A stretch of 64,000 bases of DNA from RGIG8124 sp045130665 (GTDB lineage Bacteria > Bacillota > Clostridia > Christensenellales > CAG-917): positions 1-64,000 of the forward strand of contig JBGUQC010000004.1 of NCBI GenBank assembly GCA_045130665.1, written 5' to 3'. Both the position numbers and the translations under genes were made by a program. Below, piece by piece: positions 52,942 through 63,130 of this stretch. The notes beneath the pieces were generated by a model that worked only from the letters and a program-made list of their open reading frames with translations, made no database searches and was not told where the DNA came from. Numbering within the stretch: the stretch's first letter is position 1; each line of letters opens with the position of its first letter.

Positions 52942-53983
52942 TATTCTCTATTTTATCATTTATAAATCTTGCTCGCAATTGGCCACATGCACCCTCGATG
53001 TCATTACCAAAACTACGACGTAATGTAACAGATGCTTTATTCTTTTCTAAAGTCTCAATAAATTTGTTGATTGTGTCCTTGCCAGAGCCTTTCAAATCCT
53101 TCTCTTTTACATCATTTAATCTAATAAGATTAATATGTGTTGGATATCCAGATACAAGTTTTGCTAATTGTTTAGCACAATCTATTGAATCGTTCACTCC
53201 TTTTATCATGGAATATTCAAAGATAATTCGTCTTCCAGTCTTTTCAAAATAATATTTTGTTGCATCTATTAATTCTTTAAGTGAAACCTTGTTTGCAATT
53301 GGCATTAAAGTTTTTCTTAAATCATCATTTGGTGCATGGAGTGATATGGACAAAGTTGGATGGAAATTTGAATCAGCAAGATCCTTAATTTTTTCTGCCA
53401 AACCACATGTTGAAAGTGATATGTTTCTTAGTGAAATATTTAGTCCCTTTTTATCATTTACAAGCTCGAAAAATTTACATACATTTTCATAATTTGCAAG
53501 TGGTTCACCACTACCCATTAATACAACATTTGTAACTTTTCTATCTGATATATTTCCACCTTCTAATTTGTTGATTAAAATGACTTGTGAAAGGATTTCT
53601 CCTGGTGTTAAATTACGTACTAAACCGTTTAATCCAGAAGCACAGAAAACACATCCCATTGGACATCCAACTTGAGTTGATACACAAAGTGTATCTCCAT
53701 AGTTATGTGGCATGAAGACACCTTCAATTAAGTTGCCATCTGTAAGTTCATATAAAAGTTTTTTACTACCATCTTTAGATGTGAAAACTTCCTTAATTTT
53801 TACTGGAATATCTACATAATTTTGAGATAGATATGCTCTAATTTCTTTCTTAATAGAAGTCATTTCATCAAAGGATTTTCCATTCTGAATAAATGCAAAA
53901 ATTTGAGAGGCATTATACTTAGGTGTTCCCTCTGGTAAAATGGATAAAATTTCTTGTTCGTTTAGTGATGCAATATCTATCAT
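52934..53983 (-). CDS. rlmN: Dual-specificity RNA methyltransferase RlmN
   Basis: A 349-residue radical-SAM enzyme that methylates C2 of A2503 in 23S rRNA and A37 of some tRNAs. The start ATG 53983 (MIDIASLNEQ) overlaps the rsmB stop (TAATG) with AGAGGAAA upstream; a longer frame start lies inside rsmB and lacks a site. The cluster-binding cysteines are C107, C111 and C114 (GCPMGCVFC), and the methyl-transferring C-terminal Cys is in GNDIEGACGQL. Confidence 0.96.
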   Translation of the reverse strand: MIDIASLNEQEILSILPEGTPKYNASQIFAFIQNGKSFDEMTSIKKEIRAYLSQNYVDIPVKIKEVFTSKDGSKKLLYELTDGNLIEGVFMPHNYGDTLCVSTQVGCPMGCVFCASGLNGLVRNLTPGEILSQVILINKLEGGNISDRKVTNVVLMGSGEPLANYENVCKFFELVNDKKGLNISLRNISLSTCGLAEKIKDLADSNFHPTLSISLHAPNDDLRKTLMPIANKVSLKELIDATKYYFEKTGRRIIFEYSMIKGVNDSIDCAKQLAKLVSGYPTHINLIRLNDVKEKDLKGSGKDTINKFIETLEKNKASVTLRRSFGNDIEGACGQLRARFINDKIENNG

Positions 53984-55233
53984 TATTTCCTCTTTATTCT
54001 TGCTACAAAGAATCCATCCCATTCATTCATAGGAAGTATTCTTACTTGTCCATTATTCTTAATTGGAATGTCCATTGTTTCCAATTCAAATTTATCTTTT
54101 ATTGCTTCTTTTACTATGTCCTCATTTTCTTTTTTGAATAAAGTACATGTTGAATATACTAATCTTCCATTTTCACTCAAGTATTGTAATGCGTTTTGAA
54201 GGATTTTAGCTTGAGTTATAGATAAGTTATCGATAGCCTTTTCATCGTGCATTAGGAATACATCTGGATGCTTAATAAAGGTACCGAAGCATGTACATGG
54301 AGCATCCACGAGAACATAATCGAATTTATTTATAAATTCTTTGTTTAAAATAGTGGCATCTTGGATGGTAGTTTCTATATTGTTTACCTTCATACGTTTT
54401 GCATAGGATTGAATGAGTTTAATTCTATGTTCGTAGATATCACAAGATACAACTTTTGAGTTAGGACAAAGCTCAGCAATATATACACTCTTTCCACCTG
54501 GTGCTGAACATAAATCCAAAATAGTTGCACCATCCTTTGGATTAAGGCCTTGTACTGCAACCATAGATGATGGAGATTGATATGTTAATACACCATATTT
54601 GAATAATTTTTTGACATATTCATTGTTATTAACAATGACACCACCAACTAAGCTATCTCTAATATATGCATCATTTGCTTTTAAATCTTTAATTACTTCA
54701 CTCTTATTTTTTGCATTAGATATTCTTACATGTTCATTGTCATAAACATTTTCAGAATTTTTGAGCATATCCTCTGTTGCTTTTAATCCATATTCTTTAA
54801 TTAATCTATCTACAAACCATTTTGGTTTGGAATATGTTATAGATAAATAATTTGGATCATTTTGAGATGGTAATTTAAATTGTTTTGCAGCAACCTTTTT
54901 TAGTACTGCATTTATAAAGCCAGAAACACCTGACTTGCCTTTAGATTTTGCAAAGTTAACACATTCATTAACGATAGCATAATCTGGGATATTATCTAAA
55001 AATAGCAACATATAAGAACCAATCTTTAATATTAGTGTGATATTATCTTTTGGTTCTTTGTCGCAAAGTGATTTTATAATGAAGTCTAGGTAAATATTCT
55101 TTTCAAGAACACCTAAAATAATACGAGATGATAATGGTGAGATTTTTTCAGAAAATAATGCTTGAGATGAGTAGGTTTTTTCTTTGAAAACCTTTAGTAA
55201 TGCATTATATGAATCTGAAATATGTTCTACCAT
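53983..55233 (-). CDS. rsmB: 16S rRNA m5C967 methyltransferase RsmB (Sun family)
   Basis: A 416-residue protein. The N-terminal NusB-like RNA-binding domain covers about 1-130 and the SAM-dependent methyltransferase domain about 155-416. The SAM loop is LDLCSAPGGKS near 246, the motif IV cysteine lies in VDAPCTCFGTF, and the catalytic Cys is in VYSTCTLFKKENE. The motif IV sequence has Cys-Phe where a Gly and a small residue are common, a modest oddity. It shares a base with fmt upstream and overlaps rlmN downstream. Confidence 0.94.
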   Translation of the reverse strand: MVEHISDSYNALLKVFKEKTYSSQALFSEKISPLSSRIILGVLEKNIYLDFIIKSLCDKEPKDNITLILKIGSYMLLFLDNIPDYAIVNECVNFAKSKGKSGVSGFINAVLKKVAAKQFKLPSQNDPNYLSITYSKPKWFVDRLIKEYGLKATEDMLKNSENVYDNEHVRISNAKNKSEVIKDLKANDAYIRDSLVGGVIVNNNEYVKKLFKYGVLTYQSPSSMVAVQGLNPKDGATILDLCSAPGGKSVYIAELCPNSKVVSCDIYEHRIKLIQSYAKRMKVNNIETTIQDATILNKEFINKFDYVLVDAPCTCFGTFIKHPDVFLMHDEKAIDNLSITQAKILQNALQYLSENGRLVYSTCTLFKKENEDIVKEAIKDKFELETMDIPIKNNGQVRILPMNEWDGFFVARIKRK

Positions 55234-56168
55234 TATAACTTAACTCCAACTAGGTTTTCTCTGCATCCATTCATAAATGATTTAGATTCCATCATCTTTG
55301 AATTTTCTGCTTGAATTATATCAAAAGATATAACAGCATCTTTACATTGAATTAAAATGCCGTATTTATTATCTGCAACAACTATTGTTCCAACCTCATA
55401 ATCTGTTGAATCATTTACTTTAGAAATCTTGTAAACTTTGAACTTTTTATCTTTGATTTGAGTTTGTGCAAATGGCCAACCATACATACCTCTAACAAAG
55501 CAATCTAATTGAGAATATGTTGTGTTGAAATTCATTATTCCATCTGACTTTTTAATCATGGTGCAATATGTTCCATCCCAACCTTCTTGTTTAGTATATG
55601 TGATTGTTCCATCTATAAGTTTATCCACAGCTTTAATCAAAAGATTAGATCCTAGATCTGCTAATTCGTCGAATAATTTTTCAGAAGTTGTATCTTTTGT
55701 AATTGCAACTTTATCTTGGAGTATTATGTCACCTGCATCTAATTCTTTAACTGTTTTCATAATTGTGATACCAGTTTCAGTTTCTCCATGAACAATAGCT
55801 GCTTGAATTGGAGATGCTCCTCTATATTTTGGAAGCAAAGATGCATGAACATTGAAAACACCATATTTAGGTATTGAAAGTAATTCATCTGAAAGTATTT
55901 GTCCAAAAGCAGCAGTAATTAATAAATCTGGATTAACAGACTTTAAATACTCAATTCCTTCTTTGGATACTTTATTAAATTGTTGAACCTCAACACCTTT
56001 ATTTAGAGCTGCTTGTTTAAGTAGGCATGGCTTAAATTGTTGTCCACGTCCACACTCTTTATCTAATGGTGTAATAACAGAAACTAATTCATATTTTTCA
56101 ATGAATTTTTCAAACACTTTTGTGGAAAAATCTCCTGCTCCTAAAAATATAATTTTTAGCCCTTGCAT
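55233..56168 (-). CDS. fmt: Methionyl-tRNA formyltransferase
   Basis: A 311-residue enzyme formylating initiator Met-tRNA. The N-terminal Rossmann-like domain has the folate-binding/catalytic segment NVHASLLPKYRGASPIQ (about 106-122) with catalytic Asn and His, and GETETGITIMKTVKELDAGDI supplies the Asp. The C-terminal tRNA-binding domain spans about 205-311. It overlaps def by 13 bases. The two enzymes add and then remove the formyl group, a conserved pairing. Confidence 0.96.
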   Translation of the reverse strand: MQGLKIIFLGAGDFSTKVFEKFIEKYELVSVITPLDKECGRGQQFKPCLLKQAALNKGVEVQQFNKVSKEGIEYLKSVNPDLLITAAFGQILSDELLSIPKYGVFNVHASLLPKYRGASPIQAAIVHGETETGITIMKTVKELDAGDIILQDKVAITKDTTSEKLFDELADLGSNLLIKAVDKLIDGTITYTKQEGWDGTYCTMIKKSDGIMNFNTTYSQLDCFVRGMYGWPFAQTQIKDKKFKVYKISKVNDSTDYEVGTIVVADNKYGILIQCKDAVISFDIIQAENSKMMESKSFMNGCRENLVGVKL

Positions 56169-56611
56169 AATTCTCCTTCTACTAAATCCACATACATCTT
56201 TCCATTAAGGTGATCTATTTCATGTTGGAAAGCTCTTGCTGTAAATCCACTAACCTTATAAATATGTTCCTTTCCATATCTATCTTGAGCCTTAGCTGTG
56301 ACATCTTGTGCTCTTGTTACTGTGCCATATTTACCCTTTACAGATAAACAACCTTCATAGCCTGTTTGTGTTCCAGATGCTTCAATAATTTCTGGGTTAA
56401 TTAACTCATAGAAACCATCATCTGTTTCAACAATACATACTCTCTTTAAAACTGAAACTTGAGGAGCTGCTAATCCAGCGCCATTTGCGGATTTTAAAGT
56501 TTCTTTCATATCATCTAATAAAACTGCAAGAGAGTTATCAAATTCTGTAACGACTCTGCATGGTTTTAATAAGATTGGATTTGGATATTGGATTATTATT
56601 CTTTTTGCCAT
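56156..56611 (-). CDS. def: Peptide deformylase
   Basis: A 151-residue metalloenzyme removing the formyl group from nascent proteins. All three motifs are present: GAGLAAPQ (44-51), EGCLS (86-90, metal-binding Cys) and QHEIDHLNG (HEIDH 130-134, two His ligands and catalytic Glu). Length corresponds to the type 1 enzymes. It starts four bases after priA. Confidence 0.97.
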   Translation of the reverse strand: MAKRIIIQYPNPILLKPCRVVTEFDNSLAVLLDDMKETLKSANGAGLAAPQVSVLKRVCIVETDDGFYELINPEIIEASGTQTGYEGCLSVKGKYGTVTRAQDVTAKAQDRYGKEHIYKVSGFTARAFQHEIDHLNGKMYVDLVEGELCKG

Positions 56612-56615
56612 ATTA

Positions 56616-58793
56616 TCACCTTAAATCTAATGGATTTAGTTCAACAAAAGTTGAAACTTTTTTGTTTTTGTTATCGTTTATTACTTGATAGATTTTATCT
56701 ATATTTTGCTCAAAGCTTTCTGGTGTTAATCTTAATAGAATTTGGTATCTAAAAAGATTGTTTAATCTCTTGAATGGAGATTTATTTGCACCACAATAAA
56801 CAAATTCTCCAGCTTGTTTTTCTATATCCTTAATTTTCTTATATACTTCACGAGTAACTGTTGCTGCCTCGTTGTCTTCAGCGCTTTGAATTAGGATACG
56901 AACCAACTTTGTAAATGGTGGGAATTTTGTTGCTTTTCTTAGGTTTATTTCATGGGCATAAAATCCTGTATAATCATATCTTTTTGCATAATTAATCACA
57001 TAGTGATTAGGTAGATATGTTTGCATTATTACATGCCCTTGTTTTTCGGATCTACCAGATCTTCCTGCAACCTGTGTAATTAGTTGGAAAGTCGTTTCAG
57101 ATGCCTTGTATTCTGAGAAGTACAAAGCAGCATCTCCTTCTAATATTCCGACCAATGTAACATTAGGAAAATCATGACCTTTTGCTATCATTTGTGTACC
57201 AACTAATATGTTTGTTTTTTGGTTTCTAAAATCATCTAGAATTTTGAAATATGAATCCTTACTTGTCTTTGAATCCATATCCAATCTTCCTATCTTTGCA
57301 TTAGGAAAAACGGATTGTAATTCTGAAACGATTTTTTCTGTTCCAACCCTACCTTGTTTAATATTTTCATTACCACAATTTGGGCACTTACTTGGAACAG
57401 TATATTGTTGTCCACAATAGTGACATTTTAATCTGTTATCTTCCTTGTGATATGATAGCGAAATATCACAGTTTTTACATTTGCCTATCCAACCACAGGA
57501 TGGGCATCTTAAATAAGATGAAAAACCTCTACGATTCAAGAAAATCATAGCTTGTTCACCTTTATTAAGAGTTTCACCAATTGCATCTAATAATCTTTGT
57601 GAGAATGGTGATTTATTTCCAGATCTGAATTCATAGAGCATATCTACGATTTCAATGTCATCTAATTTATATTTTGAAACTCTATTAGGTAGACTAATGA
57701 GTTCGTATTTTCCCTCTTGAGTTTTAATAAATGTTTCTATATTTGGTGTTGCACTTCCAAGAACTAACTTTGCTTTAGCAAAGTCTGCTCTAAATTCAGC
57801 AACTTCTTTGGTGTCATATCGTGGATTATTTTCTGAGATATAACTACCATCATGTTCTTCATCGATAATTACCAATCCTAAATTATGAATTGGTGCAAAG
57901 ATTGCAGATCTTGGACCTATTACAATCTTGGATTCATTGTTTTTAAGTCTTGCCCATTCGTCATATCTTTCGGATTCATTTAAAGCTGAATGAAGAATTG
58001 ATACATTATCTCCAAATCTTGCTCTAAATAGACCTAATACTTGAGGAGTTAAAGATATTTCTGGAACTAGCATAATTGTTCCCTTATCTTGTTCAAGCAT
58101 TTTATCTATGACGTGCATATAAACTTCTGTTTTGCCAGAACCAGTAACGCCATGAATTAAGAATGGACCATCTTTAGTTAAAATTGTATTTAATGCAGCA
58201 TTTTGTTCATCTGTAAGAGTTACAGTTTTGTCATCTACTTGTAAATTTTTAAGTGGGACTACTCTTGAATGAACATCTTGTCTTGTTACAACTCCTTTTT
58301 TTAATAATGCATCTGGAGTTGCTTGCCCAAATAGTTCACATATGGTTGTTTTGAATTCGCCATTGTGTTCATGTATGTATTTTATCGCGTCTAATTGTTT
58401 TTGAGAGCGAGTACCAACATACTTGGCAGATTCATCATAAGATGAATAAACTGGGCTTAAATAGATTCTAGTGGACTGTGGAGCCGTTTCTTTTCTTAAT
58501 TTTGAAGGTATAAATAAACGCAGGACATCAATCATCCTGAGATTATATCTTTTCACCATAAATTTAAGTAAACTTAACTGACTATCATCTATAGGTGTAT
58601 CAAGATACTTGGCTTGTTTTAATTTAGATAATTCAAAATCTGTAGTTTCGCTCTTATCAACAACAAAACCAATTAATCTTTTTGGGCCAAACGGCACTGA
58701 TACTCTACTACCTACTGGAATGTTTTCTCCAATATAATCAAAAGTTCTATCTATGGCGTTTGTTGAAATGTCAACAATAACCTTTAAAATCAT
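56616..58793 (-). CDS. priA: Primosomal protein N' (PriA helicase)
   Basis: A 725-residue helicase that restarts replication at collapsed forks. The N-terminal DNA-binding domain covers about 1-100. Walker A GVTGSGKTE lies near 218, and motif II is IIDEEHDGSYI. The cysteine-rich zinc domain contains CPSCGWIGKCKNC, CHYCGQQY and CPNCGNENI (about 445-490). The C-terminal helicase motif is QVAGRSGRSEKQG. It overlaps coaBC by four bases (ATGA). Confidence 0.96.
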   Translation of the reverse strand: MILKVIVDISTNAIDRTFDYIGENIPVGSRVSVPFGPKRLIGFVVDKSETTDFELSKLKQAKYLDTPIDDSQLSLLKFMVKRYNLRMIDVLRLFIPSKLRKETAPQSTRIYLSPVYSSYDESAKYVGTRSQKQLDAIKYIHEHNGEFKTTICELFGQATPDALLKKGVVTRQDVHSRVVPLKNLQVDDKTVTLTDEQNAALNTILTKDGPFLIHGVTGSGKTEVYMHVIDKMLEQDKGTIMLVPEISLTPQVLGLFRARFGDNVSILHSALNESERYDEWARLKNNESKIVIGPRSAIFAPIHNLGLVIIDEEHDGSYISENNPRYDTKEVAEFRADFAKAKLVLGSATPNIETFIKTQEGKYELISLPNRVSKYKLDDIEIVDMLYEFRSGNKSPFSQRLLDAIGETLNKGEQAMIFLNRRGFSSYLRCPSCGWIGKCKNCDISLSYHKEDNRLKCHYCGQQYTVPSKCPNCGNENIKQGRVGTEKIVSELQSVFPNAKIGRLDMDSKTSKDSYFKILDDFRNQKTNILVGTQMIAKGHDFPNVTLVGILEGDAALYFSEYKASETTFQLITQVAGRSGRSEKQGHVIMQTYLPNHYVINYAKRYDYTGFYAHEINLRKATKFPPFTKLVRILIQSAEDNEAATVTREVYKKIKDIEKQAGEFVYCGANKSPFKRLNNLFRYQILLRLTPESFEQNIDKIYQVINDNKNKKVSTFVELNPLDLR

Positions 58794-59974
58794 AGAGTTA
58801 AAACTATATCCAAAATTTTATCGGCTAATTCACGCTTAAGCATCAATTCATAATCCCAACGTTGGCCATCTTTTGCAATAATAGTTGCAATATTTGTATC
58901 TACTCCGAATCCTGCGCCTTCTTTTGTTACATCATTTGCAACAACTAAATCTGCATTCTTCTTTTCGAGTTTTCCTTGTGCGTTTTGGATTAAGTTCTCT
59001 GTTTCAGCTGAGAATATAACCATTTTTCTATTACCTTTTACTTTTCCTAAAGCCAAAGAAATATCTGGTGTCTTTTCTAGTTCAAGAACTAGTTCTTTGG
59101 ATTTAACTTTATTAGCAAAAGTACGTTTCATTCTGTAATCTGCTGGTGCTGCAGCCATAATTATAATGTCTGCATCTTTGTATTGTTCCATAACAGCATC
59201 ATACATATCTTCTGTTGTCTTTACTTTAGTGCTTCCTTGAATATTGTCTGGAAGTGATACTTTAATTCTGCCATAAATAACATTGACATCTGCACCTCTA
59301 TCTGCGGCTGCAGCTGCTAAAGCAACACCCATTTTACCGCTAGAATGGTTGGAAATAAACCTTACACCATCTACGTTTTCTTCTGTTGATCCAGCAGTTA
59401 CTAAAACCTTTAGGTTTTCATAGTCTGTTTTTGGCATTAAAATATCCAATATTTCTTCGTAAATATCTACAGGTTCTGCCATCTTGCCTTTACCGACATC
59501 TCCACATGCTAATCTGCCCTCAACTGGTTCGATAATGATTGCACCTTTCTTCTTTAAATCATTGAGATTCTCTTCAAGGTGATCATCCTCGTACATGTTT
59601 GTATTCATTGCTGGGCAAATGAGTTTTGGTGCCTTACATGCCATATATGTTGTTGTTAACATATCATCTGCAAGTCCATTTGCTAATTTTCCAATAACAT
59701 TTGCTGTTGCTGGAGCAATAACAAATAAATCTGCTTCTTTTGCTAAAGAAACATGTTTGACATCATATTCGAAGTCTCTGTCGAATAAATCTGTGATAAC
59801 TCTGTTGCCAGATAATGTTTCAAAAGATAAAGGTTGGACAAATTGCATAGCATGTTGGGTCATAATGACCTTAACTGTTGCACCATCTTTTCTTAATCTT
59901 GAAACTAATTCACAAGATTTATATGCTGCGATACATCCTGTAATACCAAGAACTATTGTTTTTCCTTTTAACAT
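58790..59974 (-). CDS. coaBC: Bifunctional phosphopantothenoylcysteine decarboxylase / phosphopantothenate-cysteine ligase
   Basis: A 394-residue coenzyme A biosynthesis enzyme. The N-terminal flavin domain (about 1-185) has GITGCIAAYKSCEL, APATANVIGKLANG, PAMNTNMYE and the catalytic Cys in GRLACGD near 157. The C-terminal ligase domain has VTAGSTEENVDGVRFISNHSSGKMG and FSAETENL. It lies between rpoZ and priA as in Bacillus. Seven bases separate it from rpoZ. Confidence 0.96.
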   Translation of the reverse strand: MLKGKTIVLGITGCIAAYKSCELVSRLRKDGATVKVIMTQHAMQFVQPLSFETLSGNRVITDLFDRDFEYDVKHVSLAKEADLFVIAPATANVIGKLANGLADDMLTTTYMACKAPKLICPAMNTNMYEDDHLEENLNDLKKKGAIIIEPVEGRLACGDVGKGKMAEPVDIYEEILDILMPKTDYENLKVLVTAGSTEENVDGVRFISNHSSGKMGVALAAAAADRGADVNVIYGRIKVSLPDNIQGSTKVKTTEDMYDAVMEQYKDADIIIMAAAPADYRMKRTFANKVKSKELVLELEKTPDISLALGKVKGNRKMVIFSAETENLIQNAQGKLEKKNADLVVANDVTKEGAGFGVDTNIATIIAKDGQRWDYELMLKRELADKILDIVLTL

Positions 59975-59981
59975 TGTTCAA

Positions 59982-60179
59982 TTATTCCTTTGTAATGACA
60001 ATTTTACCTTCGTAAATTTCTTTACATGCTAATGAGATTGGTTTTAAACCTGTTGAAGCAAGATAATTTGAATCACTGGTCAATAATTCTCTTGCTCTTT
60101 TTGCTACTGCGCATGTTAAAGCATAACGTGGTTCGTTTGCTTTCTTGATTAATTGATCAATAGGTGGATCTACCATCAT
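59982..60179 (-). CDS. rpoZ: DNA-directed RNA polymerase omega subunit
   Basis: A 65-residue omega subunit that helps RNA polymerase assembly. MVDPPIDQLIKKANEPRYALTC followed by AVAKRARELL is the classic opening, and an ISLACKEIYEGKIVI strand closes it. Two adjacent ATGs are possible; GGAGG lies ten bases before the first and 13 before the second, favouring the first. In most Firmicutes gmk directly precedes rpoZ, but here yicC ends 19 bases upstream, with no room for gmk. Confidence 0.95.
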   Translation of the reverse strand: MMVDPPIDQLIKKANEPRYALTCAVAKRARELLTSDSNYLASTGLKPISLACKEIYEGKIVITKE

Positions 60180-60198
60180 AAGCCAAATTCCTCCATTT

Positions 60199-61077
60199 TT
60201 ATTCTATATTTGCAGCTTGCTCTCTAATCTTTTCGATTGCGTTCTTGATTTTGAGAACAAGGTTTGTAATTTCTATACATTGTGCCTTAGATCCAATGGT
60301 ATTTGTTTCTCTATTTAGTTCTTGAACTAAAAATTCAACATCTCTACCAATTGGTTTTGTTTCTTTTAGATATTCTCTCATATGCTCTACATGAATTTTT
60401 AACCTTGTTAATTCTTCATCTATTGCTACATGATCTGCATAAAGTGCAATTTCTGTTGCAAGTAATGATTGATCTACAACATCTGGTTTAACTGCTTCTT
60501 CAATTCGTGCATTGAGTTTTGTTCTATATTGTTCTACTACAGTTGGAGCAAGTTTCTCAATTTCAAGTCTATTTTCTTCGATTTCATCAAGTTTACTCTC
60601 CAAATCTTTCTTAAGTGCCAAACCTTCTCTTTCTCTCATTTCAAGCAATGATGAAATTGCATCTTTTAATGCGACATTACATAACTTAATTAAGTCGTCA
60701 TTATCTTCCTCAACTTCCTCTCTTGAAATAACATCTGAAACCTTTACTAAATTTTCGAGTGTGATATCATTTTGAACATTTGGGAATGCATTATGAATTT
60801 TTGCAACTGAATCTAACCAACTTTGAGCTAAAGCAATATTTGGTTGATATAATCCCTTTTCGAGTTCAGATTGTTCATAATTTATGTAAACATCTAGATG
60901 TCCACGAGATATTTGAGATGAGATTTGTTTTCTAACGATATCTTCAAGGAATAACAAGATTCTTGGAATCTTAATATTTAGATCTAAAGATCTATGATTG
61001 ACAGAACGAAGTTCAATGGTTAGTTTACTACCATTGTTCTCGGCTATTCCTTTTCCATATCCTGTCATGCTATACAT
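60199..61077 (-). CDS. yicC: YicC/YloC-family endoribonuclease
   Basis: A 292-residue protein. The start ATG 61077 (MYSMTGYGKG) has GAGG six bases upstream; the frame extends 19 codons further across the promoter. The SMTGYGKG start, TIELRSVNHRSLDLNIK and the C-terminal PIGRDVEFLVQELNRETNTIGSK are hallmarks. YicC proteins are described as endoribonucleases acting in RNA turnover. It is the first gene of the yicC-rpoZ-coaBC-priA-def-fmt-rsmB-rlmN-rsgA-rpe run. Confidence 0.93.
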   Translation of the reverse strand: MYSMTGYGKGIAENNGSKLTIELRSVNHRSLDLNIKIPRILLFLEDIVRKQISSQISRGHLDVYINYEQSELEKGLYQPNIALAQSWLDSVAKIHNAFPNVQNDITLENLVKVSDVISREEVEEDNDDLIKLCNVALKDAISSLLEMREREGLALKKDLESKLDEIEENRLEIEKLAPTVVEQYRTKLNARIEEAVKPDVVDQSLLATEIALYADHVAIDEELTRLKIHVEHMREYLKETKPIGRDVEFLVQELNRETNTIGSKAQCIEITNLVLKIKNAIEKIREQAANIE

Positions 61078-61105
61078 AGAAAACCTCGTATATAATTTTT
61101 TTATT

Positions 61106-61134
61106 ATTATATACGCAAAAACGCCCTGTGACAA
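61106..61134 (-). promoter_or_regulatory. Promoter of the yicC-rpoZ-coaBC-priA operon
   Basis: On the minus strand TTGTCA (61134-61129), 17 bases, TATAAT (61111-61106). Transcription would begin near 61099, giving a leader of about 20 nt. Confidence 0.78.
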
Positions 61135-61171
61135 GGAAAAAATATAATTGAAATTTTATTTTTTGTGAAAA

Positions 61172-63121
61172 TTATTTTTGAAGCATTTCCTTAAAGGTAT
61201 TTTCGTCAATAATTTTGATGTCTAATTTTCTTGCTTTATCTAATTTTGAACCTGCAGATTCACCTGCAACAACTAATGTTACGCCCTTTGAAATAGACTC
61301 TGCAATTTCGCCACCATTTTCTTCAACAATCTTTTGTGCTTGAGATCTTTTGAATGATTCAAGTGAGCCTGTAAATACAACAGTTTCGCCGCTAAAAATA
61401 CCTTGTTTTTCTTCAATTTCTTGAATTGTTAAACCTTCCTCAAAAAGTTCTGAAATCAGCATTCTATTCGTGTCTTTTTGGAAAAATTCATATAAACTGA
61501 CTGCTAGAATTTCACCTATTCCATTGATGGTTAAAAAGTCTTCTACACTGGCTGAATAAAGTGAGTCTAAAGTCTTAAATTTCTTAACTAAATCCTTAGC
61601 TGTTTTTCTACCAATACCACCAATTCCTAAAGAGTAAACAAGTCTATCTAAAGTTGTATTTTTACTCTTTTGAATTGAGACTAGAGTGTTATTAATTTTC
61701 TTATCTTGGAAACCTTCTAATGTCTTTAATTCGTCATAGGTTATCTTATAGATATCTGCTACAGTTTTGATACCACACTCATTATAAAGTAGTTCTAAAG
61801 TCTTTTCACTTAATCCAACAATATCCATTGCTTCTTTAGATGCAAAGTGTGTTAGAGTCGAAATAATTTGAGGAGCGCAATCTGTTTTATTTGTACAATA
61901 CAAGAAAGCTCCTTTTTCAATAACTTCACTTCCACATGCTGGACAAATGGTTGGTTTTACTATTTCTTTTGAGTCCTTATCTGCTTCAGCAACACCAGTA
62001 ATTTCAGGAATAACATCATTACTTCTTCTTAAGAAGACTCTATCTTTTATACGGATTTTCTTCTTTAAAATATCTCCGTAGTTATTAAGTGTTGCACGTT
62101 GTACAACTACTCCACCGAAATCTGCAGGTTCTAGTATTGCAATTGGGTTAAGTTTTGAAGATCTAGATACTTGCCATACAACATCTAAAAGTTTTGTACT
62201 GATTTCATCTGGCTTAAATTTATATGCAAGTGCCCACTTTGGGAACTTTTCAGTAAAGCCGATTTCATCTCTAAGTTTTAGATCGTTTACCTTAAAGACA
62301 ATACCATCTATTGGATAGTCTAATGTTTCTCTAATTTCTTCAACTTTTTTTGCATAATCCATTGCTTCTATATCATTAGATATAGTTTCGAATAAACCTT
62401 CTGTTTCAAATCCTTCTTCAATCAAGAATTTTCTAACATCAGTTTGAGTTTCAAAAGTCTTTTCTGTGTATCCGATATTATATGCAAAGAAAGATAAATT
62501 TCTAGACTTTGTAACATTTGGATCTAGATTTCTAAATGCACCAGCTGCACCATTTCTTGGATTCTTTAATGGTTCGCTTGCGGTTTTATTATATTCATTG
62601 AAAGCACTAATTCTCATAATGCCTTCACCTTGTATCTCTATTTTTCCTTTATATGAGATGGTTTGTGGTAATTTCTTAATGGTTTTAACTTGTTCCGTGA
62701 TAATTTCCCCGACTTCACCATTTCCTCTTGTTGTAGCCTTAATTAAGTGGCCATTTTCATATAAAATATTTAAAGTAAGACCATCAAATTTAAATTCTGC
62801 TGTTAAAGTTGGAATATAACCCTCAGCTTTAATCAATCTTTGTAGCCAATCCTTTAATTCATCTTCATTTTGAGCTTTATCTAAGGAATATAATCTTTGT
62901 AAATGTTTGCTTTGCTCAAATTTCTTTTGAGGAGCACCACCAACTCTCTTTGTTGGAGAGTCTGGAAGAGAAAAACCAACTTCTTCTTCCATAGCTTTAA
63001 GCTTATAATAAAGCTTATCGTACTCGGCATCGGAAACAACTGGGGCATCTTGTTCATAGTACATTTTGGCCCAGTAATTGAGTTTTTCTATTATTTCAGA
63101 CATTTCAAATAATATATCCAT
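61172..63121 (-). CDS. ligA: NAD-dependent DNA ligase
   Basis: A 649-residue replicative ligase. The Ia domain opens the protein (YYEQDAPVVSDAEYDKLYYK). The adenylated lysine is K111 in EFKFDGL, and an OB fold follows. A four-cysteine zinc finger has CPACGSEV and CTNKTDC. The HhH domain runs through about 440-560, and a C-terminal BRCT domain lies at about 572-649 (FSGETVVFTGSLESF). AGAGGT precedes the ATG. It follows pcrA by nine bases, the conserved pcrA-ligA pair. Confidence 0.97.
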   Translation of the reverse strand: MDILFEMSEIIEKLNYWAKMYYEQDAPVVSDAEYDKLYYKLKAMEEEVGFSLPDSPTKRVGGAPQKKFEQSKHLQRLYSLDKAQNEDELKDWLQRLIKAEGYIPTLTAEFKFDGLTLNILYENGHLIKATTRGNGEVGEIITEQVKTIKKLPQTISYKGKIEIQGEGIMRISAFNEYNKTASEPLKNPRNGAAGAFRNLDPNVTKSRNLSFFAYNIGYTEKTFETQTDVRKFLIEEGFETEGLFETISNDIEAMDYAKKVEEIRETLDYPIDGIVFKVNDLKLRDEIGFTEKFPKWALAYKFKPDEISTKLLDVVWQVSRSSKLNPIAILEPADFGGVVVQRATLNNYGDILKKKIRIKDRVFLRRSNDVIPEITGVAEADKDSKEIVKPTICPACGSEVIEKGAFLYCTNKTDCAPQIISTLTHFASKEAMDIVGLSEKTLELLYNECGIKTVADIYKITYDELKTLEGFQDKKINNTLVSIQKSKNTTLDRLVYSLGIGGIGRKTAKDLVKKFKTLDSLYSASVEDFLTINGIGEILAVSLYEFFQKDTNRMLISELFEEGLTIQEIEEKQGIFSGETVVFTGSLESFKRSQAQKIVEENGGEIAESISKGVTLVVAGESAGSKLDKARKLDIKIIDENTFKEMLQK

Positions 63122-63130
63122 TTAATACCT

